Source: Collinsella sp. (lineage in GTDB: Bacteria > Actinomycetota > Coriobacteriia > Coriobacteriales > Coriobacteriaceae). Taken from it: a DNA stretch of 64,000 nucleotides. The notes beneath the pieces were generated by a model. It ran no database searches, was not told the origin of the DNA, and was given only the letters and a program-made list of their open reading frames with translations. Below are positions 8,158 to 17,811 of this stretch, in pieces. Both the position numbers and the translations under genes were made by a program. Position 1 is the stretch's first letter; each line of letters begins with the position of its first letter. The DNA lies in NCBI GenBank assembly GCA_018382295.1, contig JAGZQF010000009.1, forward strand, positions 21,553-85,552, in the 5' to 3' direction.

Positions 8158-10419
8158 ATGATGGGATCAAACGTGAGCGATACAAAGCTAAAGCCAGCAA
8201 CAAAAAAGCCTGCTACCCGTAAAGCCGCCCCGCACGCGCCGGAGCTCACCAAGGACGATGTCTACCTGTTTGGCATCGGCACGTGGGAGCGCAGCTGGGA
8301 AAAGATGGGCGCGCACCCCGACACGCAGAACCGTACGCGCGGCTGGCGTTTTTGCGTTTGGGCTCCCGACGTAAAAAGCGTTCACGTCATTGGCGAATTT
8401 AACGACTGGGATGAACAAGCCAACCCGCTGGTGCCCGTGCATACGAGCGCTATTTGGGAAGGCTTTATTCCTGGCGCCGAGCAGGGTCAGCTCTATAAAT
8501 ACCTTATCGAGACCAACGAGGGCGAAAAGCTCTACAAGGCCGATCCGTATGCCTTTAAGGCCGAGTGCCCTCCGGGTACCGCCAGCGTGCTGTGGACCCT
8601 CGATGGCTACCAGTGGAACGACGCCGCATGGCTCAAGCGCCGCGCCGGCCACAACCATATGTCGCAGCCGCTCAACATCTACGAGGTGCATATTGGCTCG
8701 TGGAAGCGCCACGGCGACACGCCACAGGGCGAGCCGGACGAGTACGGCAACTACCCAGGTCCCATGGATCCCTTCCCCGCGCAACGCGGCGAGTTCTACA
8801 CATACGACGACCTGTCGGTGGAGCTCGTGGACTACGTGCACGACATGGGCTATACGCATATCGAGGTCATGCCGCTTATGGAGCATCCTTTCGACGGCTC
8901 CTGGGGCTACCAGACGACCGGCTACTACGCCGCCACGTCGCGCTACGGCAACCCTCAGCAGCTCATGCACTTTATTGATGCGTGCCACGAGGCGGGCATC
9001 GGCGTGATCATGGACTGGGTGCCCGGCGGTTTTTGCGCCGACTCCCACGGCCTTGCCACCTTTAACGGCCACATGCTGTTTGAGCACGAGATCCACCCCA
9101 ACTGGGGCACGCACAAGTTTGACTTCGCACGCGGCGAGGTCCGCTCCTTCTTGGTCTCCAACGTGCTGTATTGGCTCGAAAACTTCCACGTTGACGGCAT
9201 TCGCATGGACGGCGTGTCCAGCATGCTGTACCTCAACTTTGGCATTGACGATCCGGGGCAAAAGAAGTTCAACAAGTACGGTACCGAGGAGGACCTGGAC
9301 GCCAGCGCGTTTATCCGTCAGGTCAACTGCGCCGTGGAGGCCCACTTCCCCGACGTGATGATGATGGCCGAGGAGTCCACCGCGTGGCCGCTCGTGACTT
9401 ACCCGCCGCAGGACGGCGGCCTGGGCTTCCACTACAAGTGGGACATGGGCTGGATGAATGACACCCTGCACTACATGCAGACCGATTTTCCGTGGCGCCC
9501 CGGCAACCACGGCCTGCTCACGTTCTCTATTATGTACGCCTTTACCGAGAACTTTATTTGCCCGCTGAGCCACGACGAGGTCGTGCACGGCAAGTGCTCG
9601 CTGATCGGACGCATGCCGGGTGACTGGTGGCGCCAGTTTGCCGGTCTGCGCACGCTGGCTTTTTACCAAATGACGCACCCCGGTGCCAAGCTCAACTTTA
9701 TGGGCAACGAGATCGGCCAGTTTATTGAGTGGCGCTATTACGAGTCCATTCAGTGGTTCCTGACCGAGGAGTACGAGACCCATGCGCACCATCAGGCGTT
9801 TATCAAGGCGCTCAACCACCTGTACACCGCCGAGCCCGCCCTGTACGAGCGCGGCTACACCGACGACGGCTTTACCTGGATCGACGCGGACAACTCCAAG
9901 CAGTCCATCGTAAGCTTTGTGCGCCAGGGCGAGGACGTCGACGACGATCTGGTGATCCTGATCAACTTTGACCCGGCGAGCTACGAGAGCTTCCGCGTGG
10001 GCGTGCCGCGCGAGGGTGACTGGGAGGTCATCTTCGATTCCGACCGTCCCGAGTTCGGTGGCAGCGGCTATGCCGGCGAGGAGCCTTACACCTGCTCGAG
10101 CGAGCCCTATCCCTGGAACGGGCAGATGGACTCCATTGAGATGAAGGTGCCCGGCCTGGCAGGTGTGGTGCTTAAGCGCCGCGGTCCCAGCAGCTACAAG
10201 CCGCCCGTGGTCGAGGCTCCCAAGGCTGCGCCCAAAAAGCGCACGTCCACGGTAAAGCCCAAGGCCGCGGCCGCCAAGAAGGCTCCGGCTAAGGCAAAGA
10301 CTGCCAAGTCTGCCGCCAAGGCTTCGACCAAATCCACCACGGCCAAAAAGGCAGCCACCAAAAAGGCTGCTCCCAAGGCCAAGACAGCTGCTGTTAAGGC
10401 CCATGCCAAGAAAGCGTAA
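8158..10419 (+). CDS. glgB: 1,4-alpha-glucan branching enzyme with lysine-rich C-terminal tail
   Basis: Introduces alpha-1,6 branches into glycogen. A Lys/Ala-rich N-terminus (about 25 residues) is followed by a CBM48-like domain (FCVWAPDVKSVHVIGEFNDW) and the GH13 catalytic barrel. Conserved sites are DGIRMDGVSSMLYLNF (nucleophile Asp), MMMAEESTAW (acid Glu) and PLSHDEVVHGK. Region I reads DWVPGGF where E. coli GlgB has DWVPGHF, so the usual His is Gly; I believe a subgroup of branching enzymes shares this. The last ~70 residues (from about 10200) are a K/A/T-rich, histone H1-like tail. The start is uncertain: ATG 8158 has no strong ribosome site, and GTG 8173 (MSDTKLK) is a good alternative. 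It is the first gene of the glycogen cluster. Confidence 0.9.
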   Translation: MMGSNVSDTKLKPATKKPATRKAAPHAPELTKDDVYLFGIGTWERSWEKMGAHPDTQNRTRGWRFCVWAPDVKSVHVIGEFNDWDEQANPLVPVHTSAIWEGFIPGAEQGQLYKYLIETNEGEKLYKADPYAFKAECPPGTASVLWTLDGYQWNDAAWLKRRAGHNHMSQPLNIYEVHIGSWKRHGDTPQGEPDEYGNYPGPMDPFPAQRGEFYTYDDLSVELVDYVHDMGYTHIEVMPLMEHPFDGSWGYQTTGYYAATSRYGNPQQLMHFIDACHEAGIGVIMDWVPGGFCADSHGLATFNGHMLFEHEIHPNWGTHKFDFARGEVRSFLVSNVLYWLENFHVDGIRMDGVSSMLYLNFGIDDPGQKKFNKYGTEEDLDASAFIRQVNCAVEAHFPDVMMMAEESTAWPLVTYPPQDGGLGFHYKWDMGWMNDTLHYMQTDFPWRPGNHGLLTFSIMYAFTENFICPLSHDEVVHGKCSLIGRMPGDWWRQFAGLRTLAFYQMTHPGAKLNFMGNEIGQFIEWRYYESIQWFLTEEYETHAHHQAFIKALNHLYTAEPALYERGYTDDGFTWIDADNSKQSIVSFVRQGEDVDDDLVILINFDPASYESFRVGVPREGDWEVIFDSDRPEFGGSGYAGEEPYTCSSEPYPWNGQMDSIEMKVPGLAGVVLKRRGPSSYKPPVVEAPKAAPKKRTSTVKPKAAAAKKAPAKAKTAKSAAKASTKSTTAKKAATKKAAPKAKTAAVKAHAKKA

Positions 10420-10513
10420 CAAAAGCGTTACCGCTGTAATTACCCGCCCCGCCGGGGCGTAGGATACAAGTCATAACCGTTCCGGGAGAAACATCCCCGG
10501 GGGAAAGGAACGT

Positions 10514-12833
10514 ATGAATAAGATCTTCGACAACAAGCAGGAGTTTACCGAGCTCTATCGCGATGCAGTCATGAGCATCAGCGGCAAGAGCGTCGAGGCC
10601 GCCAGCGACCTCGACCGCTTTAACGCCCTGGCCAAGCTCGTGGCCGAGAAGGCCCGCACCGTTGCCACCAAGAGCGACGCCCGCGCCACCGCCGAGGGCA
10701 AGAAGCGCGTGTACTACTTCTCGATCGAGTTTTTGATCGGTCGCCTGCTCGACAACTATCTGCTCAACTTTGGCGTGCGCGACATGGTCGCCGAGGCGCT
10801 CGACGACATGGGCTTTGACCTGTCCGTCATCGAGAAGCTACCGCTACGGCCTATTTAAGCAGGAGATCGTCAACGGCAGCCAGGTCGAGGCCACCGACGA
10901 GTGGCTCACCCACGGCTATCCCTGGGAGGTCCGTCGTCAGGACAAGGCCGTGACCATTAAGTTTGGTGGCCACGTTGAGGGCTTTGAGGAGAACGGCCGC
11001 ACGTTCTACCGCACCGTGGACACGCAGGACATCCTGGCCGTCCCCTATGACATCCCCGTGGTGGGCTATGCCGGTGAGACCGTCAACAAACTGCGCGTCT
11101 GGGCCGCCGAGCCGGTCGAGGAGCACTTCGATCTGGAGGCCTTCAACCGCGGCGACTACGCCCTGGCCGATGCCGAGCGCGCCGAGGCCGAGGCCATCAG
11201 CGCTATCCTCTACCCAAACGACGCCGGCGAGCACGGCCGTCTGCTGCGTCTGAAGCAGGAGTACCTGTTTGTTTCGGCCGGCATCTACAGCCTGCTCGAC
11301 ACCTTTGAGAAGGAGCACGGCGAGAACTGGGAGCTGCTGCCGCAGTTTGTGGCCATCCACACCAACGACACGCACCCCGCCATGTGCGGCCCCGAGCTCA
11401 TGCGCATCCTCATCGACGAGAAGAAGCTCGAGTGGGATGACGCCTGGAACATCGTGACGCAGGTCGTGAGCTACACCAACCACACCATCCTGCCCGAGGC
11501 TCTGGAGAAGTGGCCCATCGGCACGTTCTCCAAGCTGCTCCCCCGCGTGTACCAGATTATCGACGAGATCAGCCGTCGTTGGCACGAGTCGTTCGACACC
11601 ACGCAGGAGGGCTGGCAGGAGCGTCTGCGCCAGACCGCCATCCTGTGGGACGGCGAAATTCGCATGGCCAACCTGTCCGTGATCTGCAGCCACAGCGTCA
11701 ACGGCGTGGCCAAGATCCACTCCGACATCATCAAGAACATCGTGCTCAAGGACTTCTATGCCCTCACGCCCGAGAAGTTCAACAACAAGACCAACGGCAT
11801 CTCGCACCGTCGCTTCTTTGCCGAGGCCAACCCCACCTACGCCAAGCTCGTCACCGAGGCTATTGGCGACGGCTGGTTAAAGGACGCCTTTGAGCTTGAG
11901 AAACTCAAGGAGTTCCAGAACGACGCCGAGTTCCTGAAGGCCGTGGGCGCCTCCAAGCGCGCCAACAAGGAGCGTTTGGCCGCCTACGTTAAGGCCGAGA
12001 CTGGTCTGGTTATCGACCCCAACACCGTCTTCGATGTCCAGGTAAAGCGCTTCCATGCCTACAAGCGCCAGCTCATGAACATCATGAAGGTGATGGACAT
12101 CTACAACCGTCGTATCGCGGATCCCAACTTCCACGTGACGCCGACGACCTTCATCTTTAGTGGCAAGGCTGCCTCGAGCTACACCTTCGCCAAGGAGACC
12201 ATCCGCCTGATCAACTCCGTCGCCGAGGTCATTAACAACGATGCCCGCGTGAACGAGGTCATGAAGGTCTGCTTTATCCCCAACTTCCGCGTGAGCAACG
12301 CCCAGCTCATCTACCCCGCCGCCGAGATCTCGGAGCAGATTTCCACGGCCGGCAAGGAGGCCTCGGGCACGTCAAACATGAAGCTCATGATGAATGGCGC
12401 CATTACGCTGGGCACCCTCGACGGCGCCAACATCGAGATCGCCGACCTGGCCGGTCGCGAGAACGAGGCCATCTTTGGCCTGACCGCCCCCGAGGTCGAG
12501 CAGCTCTGGGCATCCAACAGCTACTTTGCGTGGGATACCCTCAACGGCGACCGTGAGCGCCTGGGCCGCGTGATGGACGAGCTCAAGGACAACACCTTTG
12601 CGGGTCTTTCGGGCAACTTCGAGAGCATCTACAACGAGCTCATGAACAACAACGACCCTGACCTGGTCATGGCCGACTTCCGCAGCTACGTGGATGCATG
12701 GGAAAAGCTCACGGGCAGCTACGGCGACCATGAGACCTGGAACCGCAAGGCCCTGCTCAACACCGCCTCGAGCGGCTGGTTCTCGAGCGACCGCACCATT
12801 CGCGAGTACCGCGACGAGATCTGGCACGCATAA
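10514..12833 (+). pseudogene. glgP: Glycogen phosphorylase, disrupted by an internal deletion and frameshift
   Basis: Glycogen/starch/alpha-glucan phosphorylase (GT35) would release glucose-1-phosphate from glycogen with pyridoxal phosphate. The first frame runs 10514-10858 and ends ...DLSVIEKLPLRPI. The downstream frame picks up at SYRYGLFKQEIVNG near 10840 and continues to 12833. It keeps the PLP-lysine region EASGTSNMKLMMNGA. Between them the strictly conserved stretch with DAGLGNGGLGRLAACFLDS is absent, so roughly 100 bases (not a multiple of 3) are missing at GAGAAGCT/ACCGCTACGG near 10840. A good ribosome site (GGAAAGGAA) remains. A simple one-base sequencing error cannot explain the missing motif. 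The protein is unlikely to be active. Confidence 0.85.
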
Positions 12834-12868
12834 AGCGCGCGAGCTCCCTTTGCCAGCACGGCATTACT

Positions 12869-12899
12869 CGACGGGCGTGACGTTGCGCCGCGCCCGTCG
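12869..12899 (+). other. Hairpin between glgP and glgC
   Basis: Perfect 9-bp stem CGACGGGCG/CGCCCGTCG with a 13-base loop and no T-run. It could stabilise or separate segments of the glycogen mRNA; the role is inferred. Confidence 0.45.
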
Positions 12900-12939
12900 C
12901 TAATGGGTTAAGGAACATCGATGACAGAAGGAGAAATCG

Positions 12940-14088
12940 ATGAGTAAGAAAGAATGCATCGCGATGCTCCTCGCAGGAGGACAGGGCAGCCGATTGGGGG
13001 CACTCACCCAAAAGATCGCTAAGCCGGCGGTTAGCTTTGGTGGCAAGTTCCGCATTATCGACTTTTCGCTCTCCAACTGCTCCAACTCGGGCATCGACAC
13101 GGTGGGTGTTCTGACGCAGTATCGCCCCTACCTGCTGCATGCCTATGTGGGCTCCGGCGAGGCGTGGGATCTGGACAGCCGCGACGGCGGCGTGTCGATC
13201 CTGCCGCCGTACGAGACGCAGACCGGCGGCGCCTGGTATGCGGGCACGGCCGACGCCATTACGCAGAACCTCGACTACATCAAGGCCAACGACCCCAAGT
13301 ACGTCCTGATTCTGTCTGGCGATCACCTGTATCGCATGGACTACCGCAAGATGCTCAAGACGCACATTGAGAACAATGCCGACCTCACGGTGAGCGTTAT
13401 GCCCGTGCCGTGGGAGGAGGCCAGTCGCTTTGGTATCCTGACCACCGACCCCGAGGACGGCCGCATCACCAAGTTCACCGAGAAGCCCGATAAGCCCGAT
13501 TCGAACCTCGCGTCCATGGGCATCTACATCTTCTCGGCCGACGTGCTGATCGAGGCGCTCGAGGAGGACGCTCTGGACCAGCGCTCGAGCCACGACTTTG
13601 GCAAGGACATCATCCCCAAGCTGCTCGGCGAGGGCAAGCGCCTGTACAGCTACGAGTTCCACGGCTTTTGGAAGGATGTCGGCACCATCGCCAGCTTCCA
13701 CGAGACCTCGATGGACCTGCTGGGCAACAACCCCGAGTTCGATCTGTTCGACAAGCACTTCCCCATCATGTCCAACATCACCACGCGTCCGCCGCACTAC
13801 ATTGGACCGGACGGCCGTCTGGACGACTGCCTGGTCTCCAACGGCTGCAAGATCTACGGCACCGCTCGCCACTCGATCCTTTCGACCGACGTCATCATCG
13901 AGGAGCGCGCCGTGGTAGAGGACTCCGTGCTGCTGCCGGGTGCGCACGTTAAGAGCGGCGCGCACATCTGTCGCGCTATTTTGGGCGAGAACTCCACGGT
14001 CGAAGAGGGCGTGAAGCTCGGCTCTGTCGATACCACCAAGGATACGGCCGTCGTTGGAAATGACGTCGTTATCGGGAAGGGGGAATGA
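12940..14088 (+). CDS. glgC: Glucose-1-phosphate adenylyltransferase catalytic subunit
   Basis: Makes ADP-glucose from glucose-1-phosphate and ATP, the committed step of glycogen synthesis. The pyrophosphorylase signature [15 protein letters not shown] is at residues ~9-23. [37 protein letters not shown] and [10 protein letters not shown] follow. A left-handed beta-helix-type C-terminus is suggested by hexad-like repeats ending [10 protein letters not shown]. The 382 residues match the Gram-positive type. AGAAGGAG lies 7 bases before the ATG. It overlaps the ribosome site of glgD and probably forms a hetero-oligomer with it. Confidence 0.95.
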   Translation: MSKKECIAMLLAGGQGSRLGALTQKIAKPAVSFGGKFRIIDFSLSNCSNSGIDTVGVLTQYRPYLLHAYVGSGEAWDLDSRDGGVSILPPYETQTGGAWYAGTADAITQNLDYIKANDPKYVLILSGDHLYRMDYRKMLKTHIENNADLTVSVMPVPWEEASRFGILTTDPEDGRITKFTEKPDKPDSNLASMGIYIFSADVLIEALEEDALDQRSSHDFGKDIIPKLLGEGKRLYSYEFHGFWKDVGTIASFHETSMDLLGNNPEFDLFDKHFPIMSNITTRPPHYIGPDGRLDDCLVSNGCKIYGTARHSILSTDVIIEERAVVEDSVLLPGAHVKSGAHICRAILGENSTVEEGVKLGSVDTTKDTAVVGNDVVIGKGE

Positions 14089-14092
14089 TCCG

Positions 14093-15220
14093 ATGATCAA
14101 TCGCAAGGCCATCGGTTATATCACCGCTAACTACTCTTCGACCTACGGCAGCGTGCTGCTCAAGGACCGCCCCATCGCGTCCGTCCCGTTTTTGGGCCGC
14201 TACCGCCTGATCGACTTCCCGCTGTCCAACATGATGAATGCCGGCATTAAGACCGTCGGCGTCGTCATGCCGGGCAACTACCGCTCCCTGATCGACCACG
14301 TGGGCTCGGGCAAGGACTGGGGCCTGGACCGCAAGAAGGGCGGCCTGTTTATGGTGCCCGGCAACGCGTATGGCACCACCAAGGGCGGCATGCGCTTCCT
14401 GCTGCGCGACATCATCTCCAACAAGACGCTGTTCCAGCGCTCGGACAAGCCCTATGTCGTGATGATGGGCACCAACATCATCTTTAATATGGACCTCAAC
14501 ACCATCATCGACGCGCACGAGAACTCCGGTGCCCAGATGACCGTGGTGTACTGCAAGGCCACGCACAACGTCGATGACGAGACCAAACTCGAAATTAACG
14601 AGAACGGCCGCCTGACGGGCGTGAGCGCCGGCGTCGTGTACGGCGACAACGCCTCTATGGACTGCTGCATCGTCAACCGCGAGACGCTGCTCGAGATCAT
14701 CGACCACTACCAGGCCGCCGACTATCTGGACCTGCTCGAGGCACTCCAGGGCGACTTTGGCAACATCGACGTTTGCAGCTACGAGTACAAGGGCGAGGTC
14801 GTGGGCGTGTTTAGCGAGAAGTCGCTGTATCGCCGCAGCATGGACCTGCTCGACCAGACCGTGGCCGACCAGCTCTTTGACCCCGAGTGCCCGATTCTGA
14901 CCAAGGCTCACGACGTGCCGCCTTCGCGCTATGCGACCGGCAGCCACGCGTGCAACTCGATCATCTCGGCCGGCTGCATCATCAAGGGCACCGTGCGCAA
15001 CTCGATCCTGTCGCGTGGCGTCGTGGTCGAGGAAGGCGCCTCGGTGACGAACTCGATCATCAACCAGAGCTGCGTCATCAAGAGCGGCGCCCGCGTTGAG
15101 AATGCCATCCTGGACAAGAACAACGTGGTTCCCACCAACACCGAGCTTCGCGGCACGCCCGAGAACATTCTGGTGCTGGGCAAGGCTCCGTTAACGTCCG
15201 ATACCACCATCGTACGTTAA
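14093..15220 (+). CDS. glgD: GlgD, regulatory paralogue of glucose-1-phosphate adenylyltransferase
   Basis: GlgD resembles GlgC (KDRPIASVPFLGRYRLIDFPLSN, then HVGSGKDWGLDR) but lacks the GGQGSRL pyrophosphorylase loop, starting instead MINRKAIGYITANYSS. In Gram-positive bacteria GlgC/GlgD pairs form a complex in which GlgD modulates the catalytic subunit. The start is ATG 14093, with AAGGGGGAA just upstream inside the end of glgC; the stop of glgC is 4 bases before. 375 residues is normal. Partner formation with the GlgC above is inferred from adjacency and coupling. Confidence 0.92.
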   Translation: MINRKAIGYITANYSSTYGSVLLKDRPIASVPFLGRYRLIDFPLSNMMNAGIKTVGVVMPGNYRSLIDHVGSGKDWGLDRKKGGLFMVPGNAYGTTKGGMRFLLRDIISNKTLFQRSDKPYVVMMGTNIIFNMDLNTIIDAHENSGAQMTVVYCKATHNVDDETKLEINENGRLTGVSAGVVYGDNASMDCCIVNRETLLEIIDHYQAADYLDLLEALQGDFGNIDVCSYEYKGEVVGVFSEKSLYRRSMDLLDQTVADQLFDPECPILTKAHDVPPSRYATGSHACNSIISAGCIIKGTVRNSILSRGVVVEEGASVTNSIINQSCVIKSGARVENAILDKNNVVPTNTELRGTPENILVLGKAPLTSDTTIVR

Positions 15221-15251
15221 CGTTGGCACCGCAACATCGCTCGTAACATGT

Positions 15252-15287
15252 AGAATAGCCGCCCGGTTCGCGCCAGGCGGCTATTCT
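15252..15287 (+). other. Perfect hairpin between glgD and glgA
   Basis: 12-bp perfect stem (AGAATAGCCGCC at 15252-15263, GGCGGCTATTCT at 15276-15287) with a 12-base loop. No T-run follows, so it is more likely a processing, stability or attenuation element than a full terminator. It ends 23 bases before the glgA start codon. Confidence 0.6.
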
Positions 15288-15310
15288 CGAATAACAACAT
15301 GGGAGACAAT

Positions 15311-17593
15311 ATGGCTGATTCCAGCAAAAAGATGCAGATCGTGTTTGCCTCGGCCGAGTGCGCGCCGTTTGTAAAGACCGGTGGCCTGGGCGACGTGGCA
15401 GGCTCGCTGCCTGCGGCGCTTGTGCGCGCCGGCGCCGAAGTTATCGTGATGGTGCCCAAGTACGCCACCATCAAGGACGAGTACAAGGCGCAGATGGAGC
15501 ACTTCTCCGACTTTTACGTGAGCCTGGGCTGGCGCAATGAGTACTGCGGACTCGAGAAGCTCGAGCACGACGGCGTCACGTATATGTTCATCGACAACGA
15601 GCGCTACTTTGCGCGCGACTATCCGTACGGCTTCTTTGACGACGGCGAGCGTTTTGCGTTCTTCTCCAAGGCCATCACCGAGAGCCTGCAGCACCTGCCG
15701 GCCGGCTTTGAGTGCGACATCCTGCATTGCAACGACTGGCAGACGGCGCTGGCGCCCGTGTTTTTGCGCGAGTTTTACCAGGGCCTGCCGCTGTACGACC
15801 GCGTCAAGACCGTGTTCTCGATCCACAACGTGGCGTTCCAGGGCCAGTTTAGCGACACCGTGATGGAGGACATCCTGGGTGTGGCGCATATTCCCGCGGC
15901 CGCGTCGCAGCTGCGTTGCGACGCCTGCAGCATCAACTACATGCTGGGCGCCCTGCGCTATGCCGATGCCATCACTACGGTGAGCCCCACCTATGCCAAC
16001 GAGATCCAGACGCCCGAGTTTGGCGAGGGCCTGGACGGCGTGCTGCGCGAGCGTTCGTACGCGCTGCAGGGCATTTTGAATGGCATCGACGTCGCGGGCT
16101 TTGACCCGGCGACCGACAGGCGCATTGCCGCCAACTACACGGTTGATGACCGTTCCGGCAAGGCCGTGTGCAAGGCCAAGCTTCAGGAAGAGCTGGGGCT
16201 CGAGGTTCGCGACGACCGCCCGCTCATGGTGATGGTCACGCGCCTGACGCGCCAGAAGGGCATGGATCTGGTCATGTACGCGCTCGACCGCATCCTGTCC
16301 GGCGGCGTGCAGGTGGCGGTGCTGGGCACCGGCGACCGCGACTACGAGGACGGCCTGCGCTACTTCCAGGACAAGTACCCCGGCACCATGGCCGCACGCA
16401 TCGAGTTCGATCCGGCGCTGTCACAGCGCATGTATGCTGCCGCCGACATGTTCCTAATGCCTTCGAAGTTTGAGCCCTGCGGCCTGTCGCAGATCATCGC
16501 CATGCGCTACGGCACGCTACCCATCGTGCGCGAGACCGGTGGCCTGAAGGACACCGTGATCCCGTACAACGAGTTTACCGGCGAGGGCACGGGCTTCTCG
16601 TTTAGCAACTTTAACGGCGACGAGATGGGCGACGCGGTGTTCCGCGCGGCGCGCCTGTTCTGGGATAACCGTGACGCCTGGAACCAGCTGGTCACGCAGG
16701 CCATGAGCCAGGACTTTAGCTGGACGCGCTCGGCCGACAAGTATCTGGACCTGTACTTCTTTATGCATCCGGAGATTGAGAGGCCGGCGGCAGTTGTCGA
16801 CGAGCCTAAAGCTGTTGCTGAGCCGGAGTCCAAGGCCGAGGAGAAGCCGGTTGAAGCTGAGCCCGCAAAGGCCGAGCCTGAGGTGAAGGCTGAGGTTGCT
16901 CCTGAGGCAAAGGCTGAGGTCAAGCCCGCTGCAAAGCCCGCAGCTAAGAAGACCACGACCCGCAAGACGACCACTAAGAAGGTTACGACGACCAAGTCTG
17001 CCGCGACTAAAACAACGGCTGCCAAGGCAACGACCACGCGCAAGCGCACGACCGCCGCTGCCAAGAAGGCCGCCGAAGCCGAGGCTGCTCCCGAGGTAAA
17101 GGCCGAGGTCGCTGAGGCCAAACCGGCCGCCAAGGCTCCGGCAAAGACTGCTGCCAAGAAGACAACGGAAGCCAAGAAGACCACGGCAACGAAGTTGACG
17201 ACCACGAAGGCCGCCACGACCAAGTCAGCCGCAAAGCCGGCAGCCAAGGTCGAGGAGACGCCTGCAGAGTCCAAGGCGGAGGTAACCGTCGAGACCAAGC
17301 CCGCCGCCAAGACCACCACGCGAAAGCGCACGACGACGGCCAAGAAGACCACGGCAAAGACCACGACTCCCAAGGCAGAGACTAAGCCAGCTGCTGCCAA
17401 AGAGGAGCCCAAGGCCGAGGTAAAGACTAAGCCGGCGCCGAAGGCCGCTGAGGTCAAGGCCGCACCGAAGGCAGAGACTAAGCCCGAGCCTGCCAAGGAG
17501 ACCCCGGTCTCCCCCGCCGCTCCGGCAGAGAAAAAGGCCCCGTCCAAGAAGACGTCCGTCCGCAAGGCAACGGCCACCCGCAAGCGCCGCTAG
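15311..17593 (+). CDS. glgA: Glycogen synthase with ~270-residue Lys/Ala/Thr-rich tail
   Basis: GT5 glycogen synthase that extends glucan chains from ADP-glucose. The N-terminal domain carries FVKTGGLGDVAGSLP (about residues 21-35) and HCNDWQTAL. The C-terminal GT-B domain carries MVTRLTRQKGMDL, MPSKFEPCGLSQI and RETGGLKDTV. The enzyme part ends near residue 490, normal for GlgA. It then runs on for about 270 residues of Lys, Ala, Thr, Glu and Pro, with many KKTTT and KAE repeats and no hydrophobic segment, resembling histone H1-like or AlgP-like tails. The start at 15311 is supported by GGGAGA 5 bases upstream; ATG 15299 is in frame but lacks a site. GlgB at the other end of the operon has a similar, shorter tail. 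Confidence 0.93.
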   Translation: MADSSKKMQIVFASAECAPFVKTGGLGDVAGSLPAALVRAGAEVIVMVPKYATIKDEYKAQMEHFSDFYVSLGWRNEYCGLEKLEHDGVTYMFIDNERYFARDYPYGFFDDGERFAFFSKAITESLQHLPAGFECDILHCNDWQTALAPVFLREFYQGLPLYDRVKTVFSIHNVAFQGQFSDTVMEDILGVAHIPAAASQLRCDACSINYMLGALRYADAITTVSPTYANEIQTPEFGEGLDGVLRERSYALQGILNGIDVAGFDPATDRRIAANYTVDDRSGKAVCKAKLQEELGLEVRDDRPLMVMVTRLTRQKGMDLVMYALDRILSGGVQVAVLGTGDRDYEDGLRYFQDKYPGTMAARIEFDPALSQRMYAAADMFLMPSKFEPCGLSQIIAMRYGTLPIVRETGGLKDTVIPYNEFTGEGTGFSFSNFNGDEMGDAVFRAARLFWDNRDAWNQLVTQAMSQDFSWTRSADKYLDLYFFMHPEIERPAAVVDEPKAVAEPESKAEEKPVEAEPAKAEPEVKAEVAPEAKAEVKPAAKPAAKKTTTRKTTTKKVTTTKSAATKTTAAKATTTRKRTTAAAKKAAEAEAAPEVKAEVAEAKPAAKAPAKTAAKKTTEAKKTTATKLTTTKAATTKSAAKPAAKVEETPAESKAEVTVETKPAAKTTTRKRTTTAKKTTAKTTTPKAETKPAAAKEEPKAEVKTKPAPKAAEVKAAPKAETKPEPAKETPVSPAAPAEKKAPSKKTSVRKATATRKRR

Positions 17594-17629
17594 CCCACAG
17601 ACGATCCAAAACCTAATCAAACCCTATGC

Positions 17630-17660
17630 AAGGGGCGCTCCAACCGGGCGCCCCTTCTCT
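17630..17660 (+). terminator. Terminator-like hairpin after glgA
   Basis: Stem AAGGGGCGC/GCGCCCCTT (17630-17638, 17648-17656) followed by a weak pyrimidine run TTCTCT. Placed 36 bases after the glgA stop. Confidence 0.7.
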
Positions 17661-17669
17661 GTAGGTAGT

Positions 17670-17715
17670 TGGTAAAACGATTTTCTAGGACAACCGTTCG
17701 CCGATGGTAAACGGA
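17670..17715 (+). promoter_or_regulatory. TGGTAAAACG operator-like sites upstream of the GH13-GH77 gene
   Basis: TGGTAAAACGATTTTC at 17670-17685 and ATGGTAAACGG at 17704-17714 repeat the half-site found before glgB (7911). TATACT at 17745-17750 is a possible -10 box, so the sites lie just upstream of the likely promoter. A shared maltose/glycogen regulator is inferred. Confidence 0.45.
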
Positions 17716-17811
17716 TGTTGTTTATACAGCCTGTGTACAACAGATATACTTACATCCTGTGCGTAAAGCCCATGGCCCGCAGGCCGTGATTCTATTGAAC
17801 TGGACCGTATT

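Noticed and set aside
8188..10422. 744-codon open frame antisense to glgB
   Set aside because: The opposite strand encodes a full branching enzyme with all motifs. The antisense frame has no family resemblance and is the expected mirror of high-GC codon use. Similar long antisense frames over glgP, glgC, glgA and the cbi genes were dropped for the same reason.
10514..12833. Programmed frameshift in glgP
   Set aside because: A programmed shift would keep the conserved catalytic segment, but that segment is absent from both frames and no slippery site is seen at the junction.
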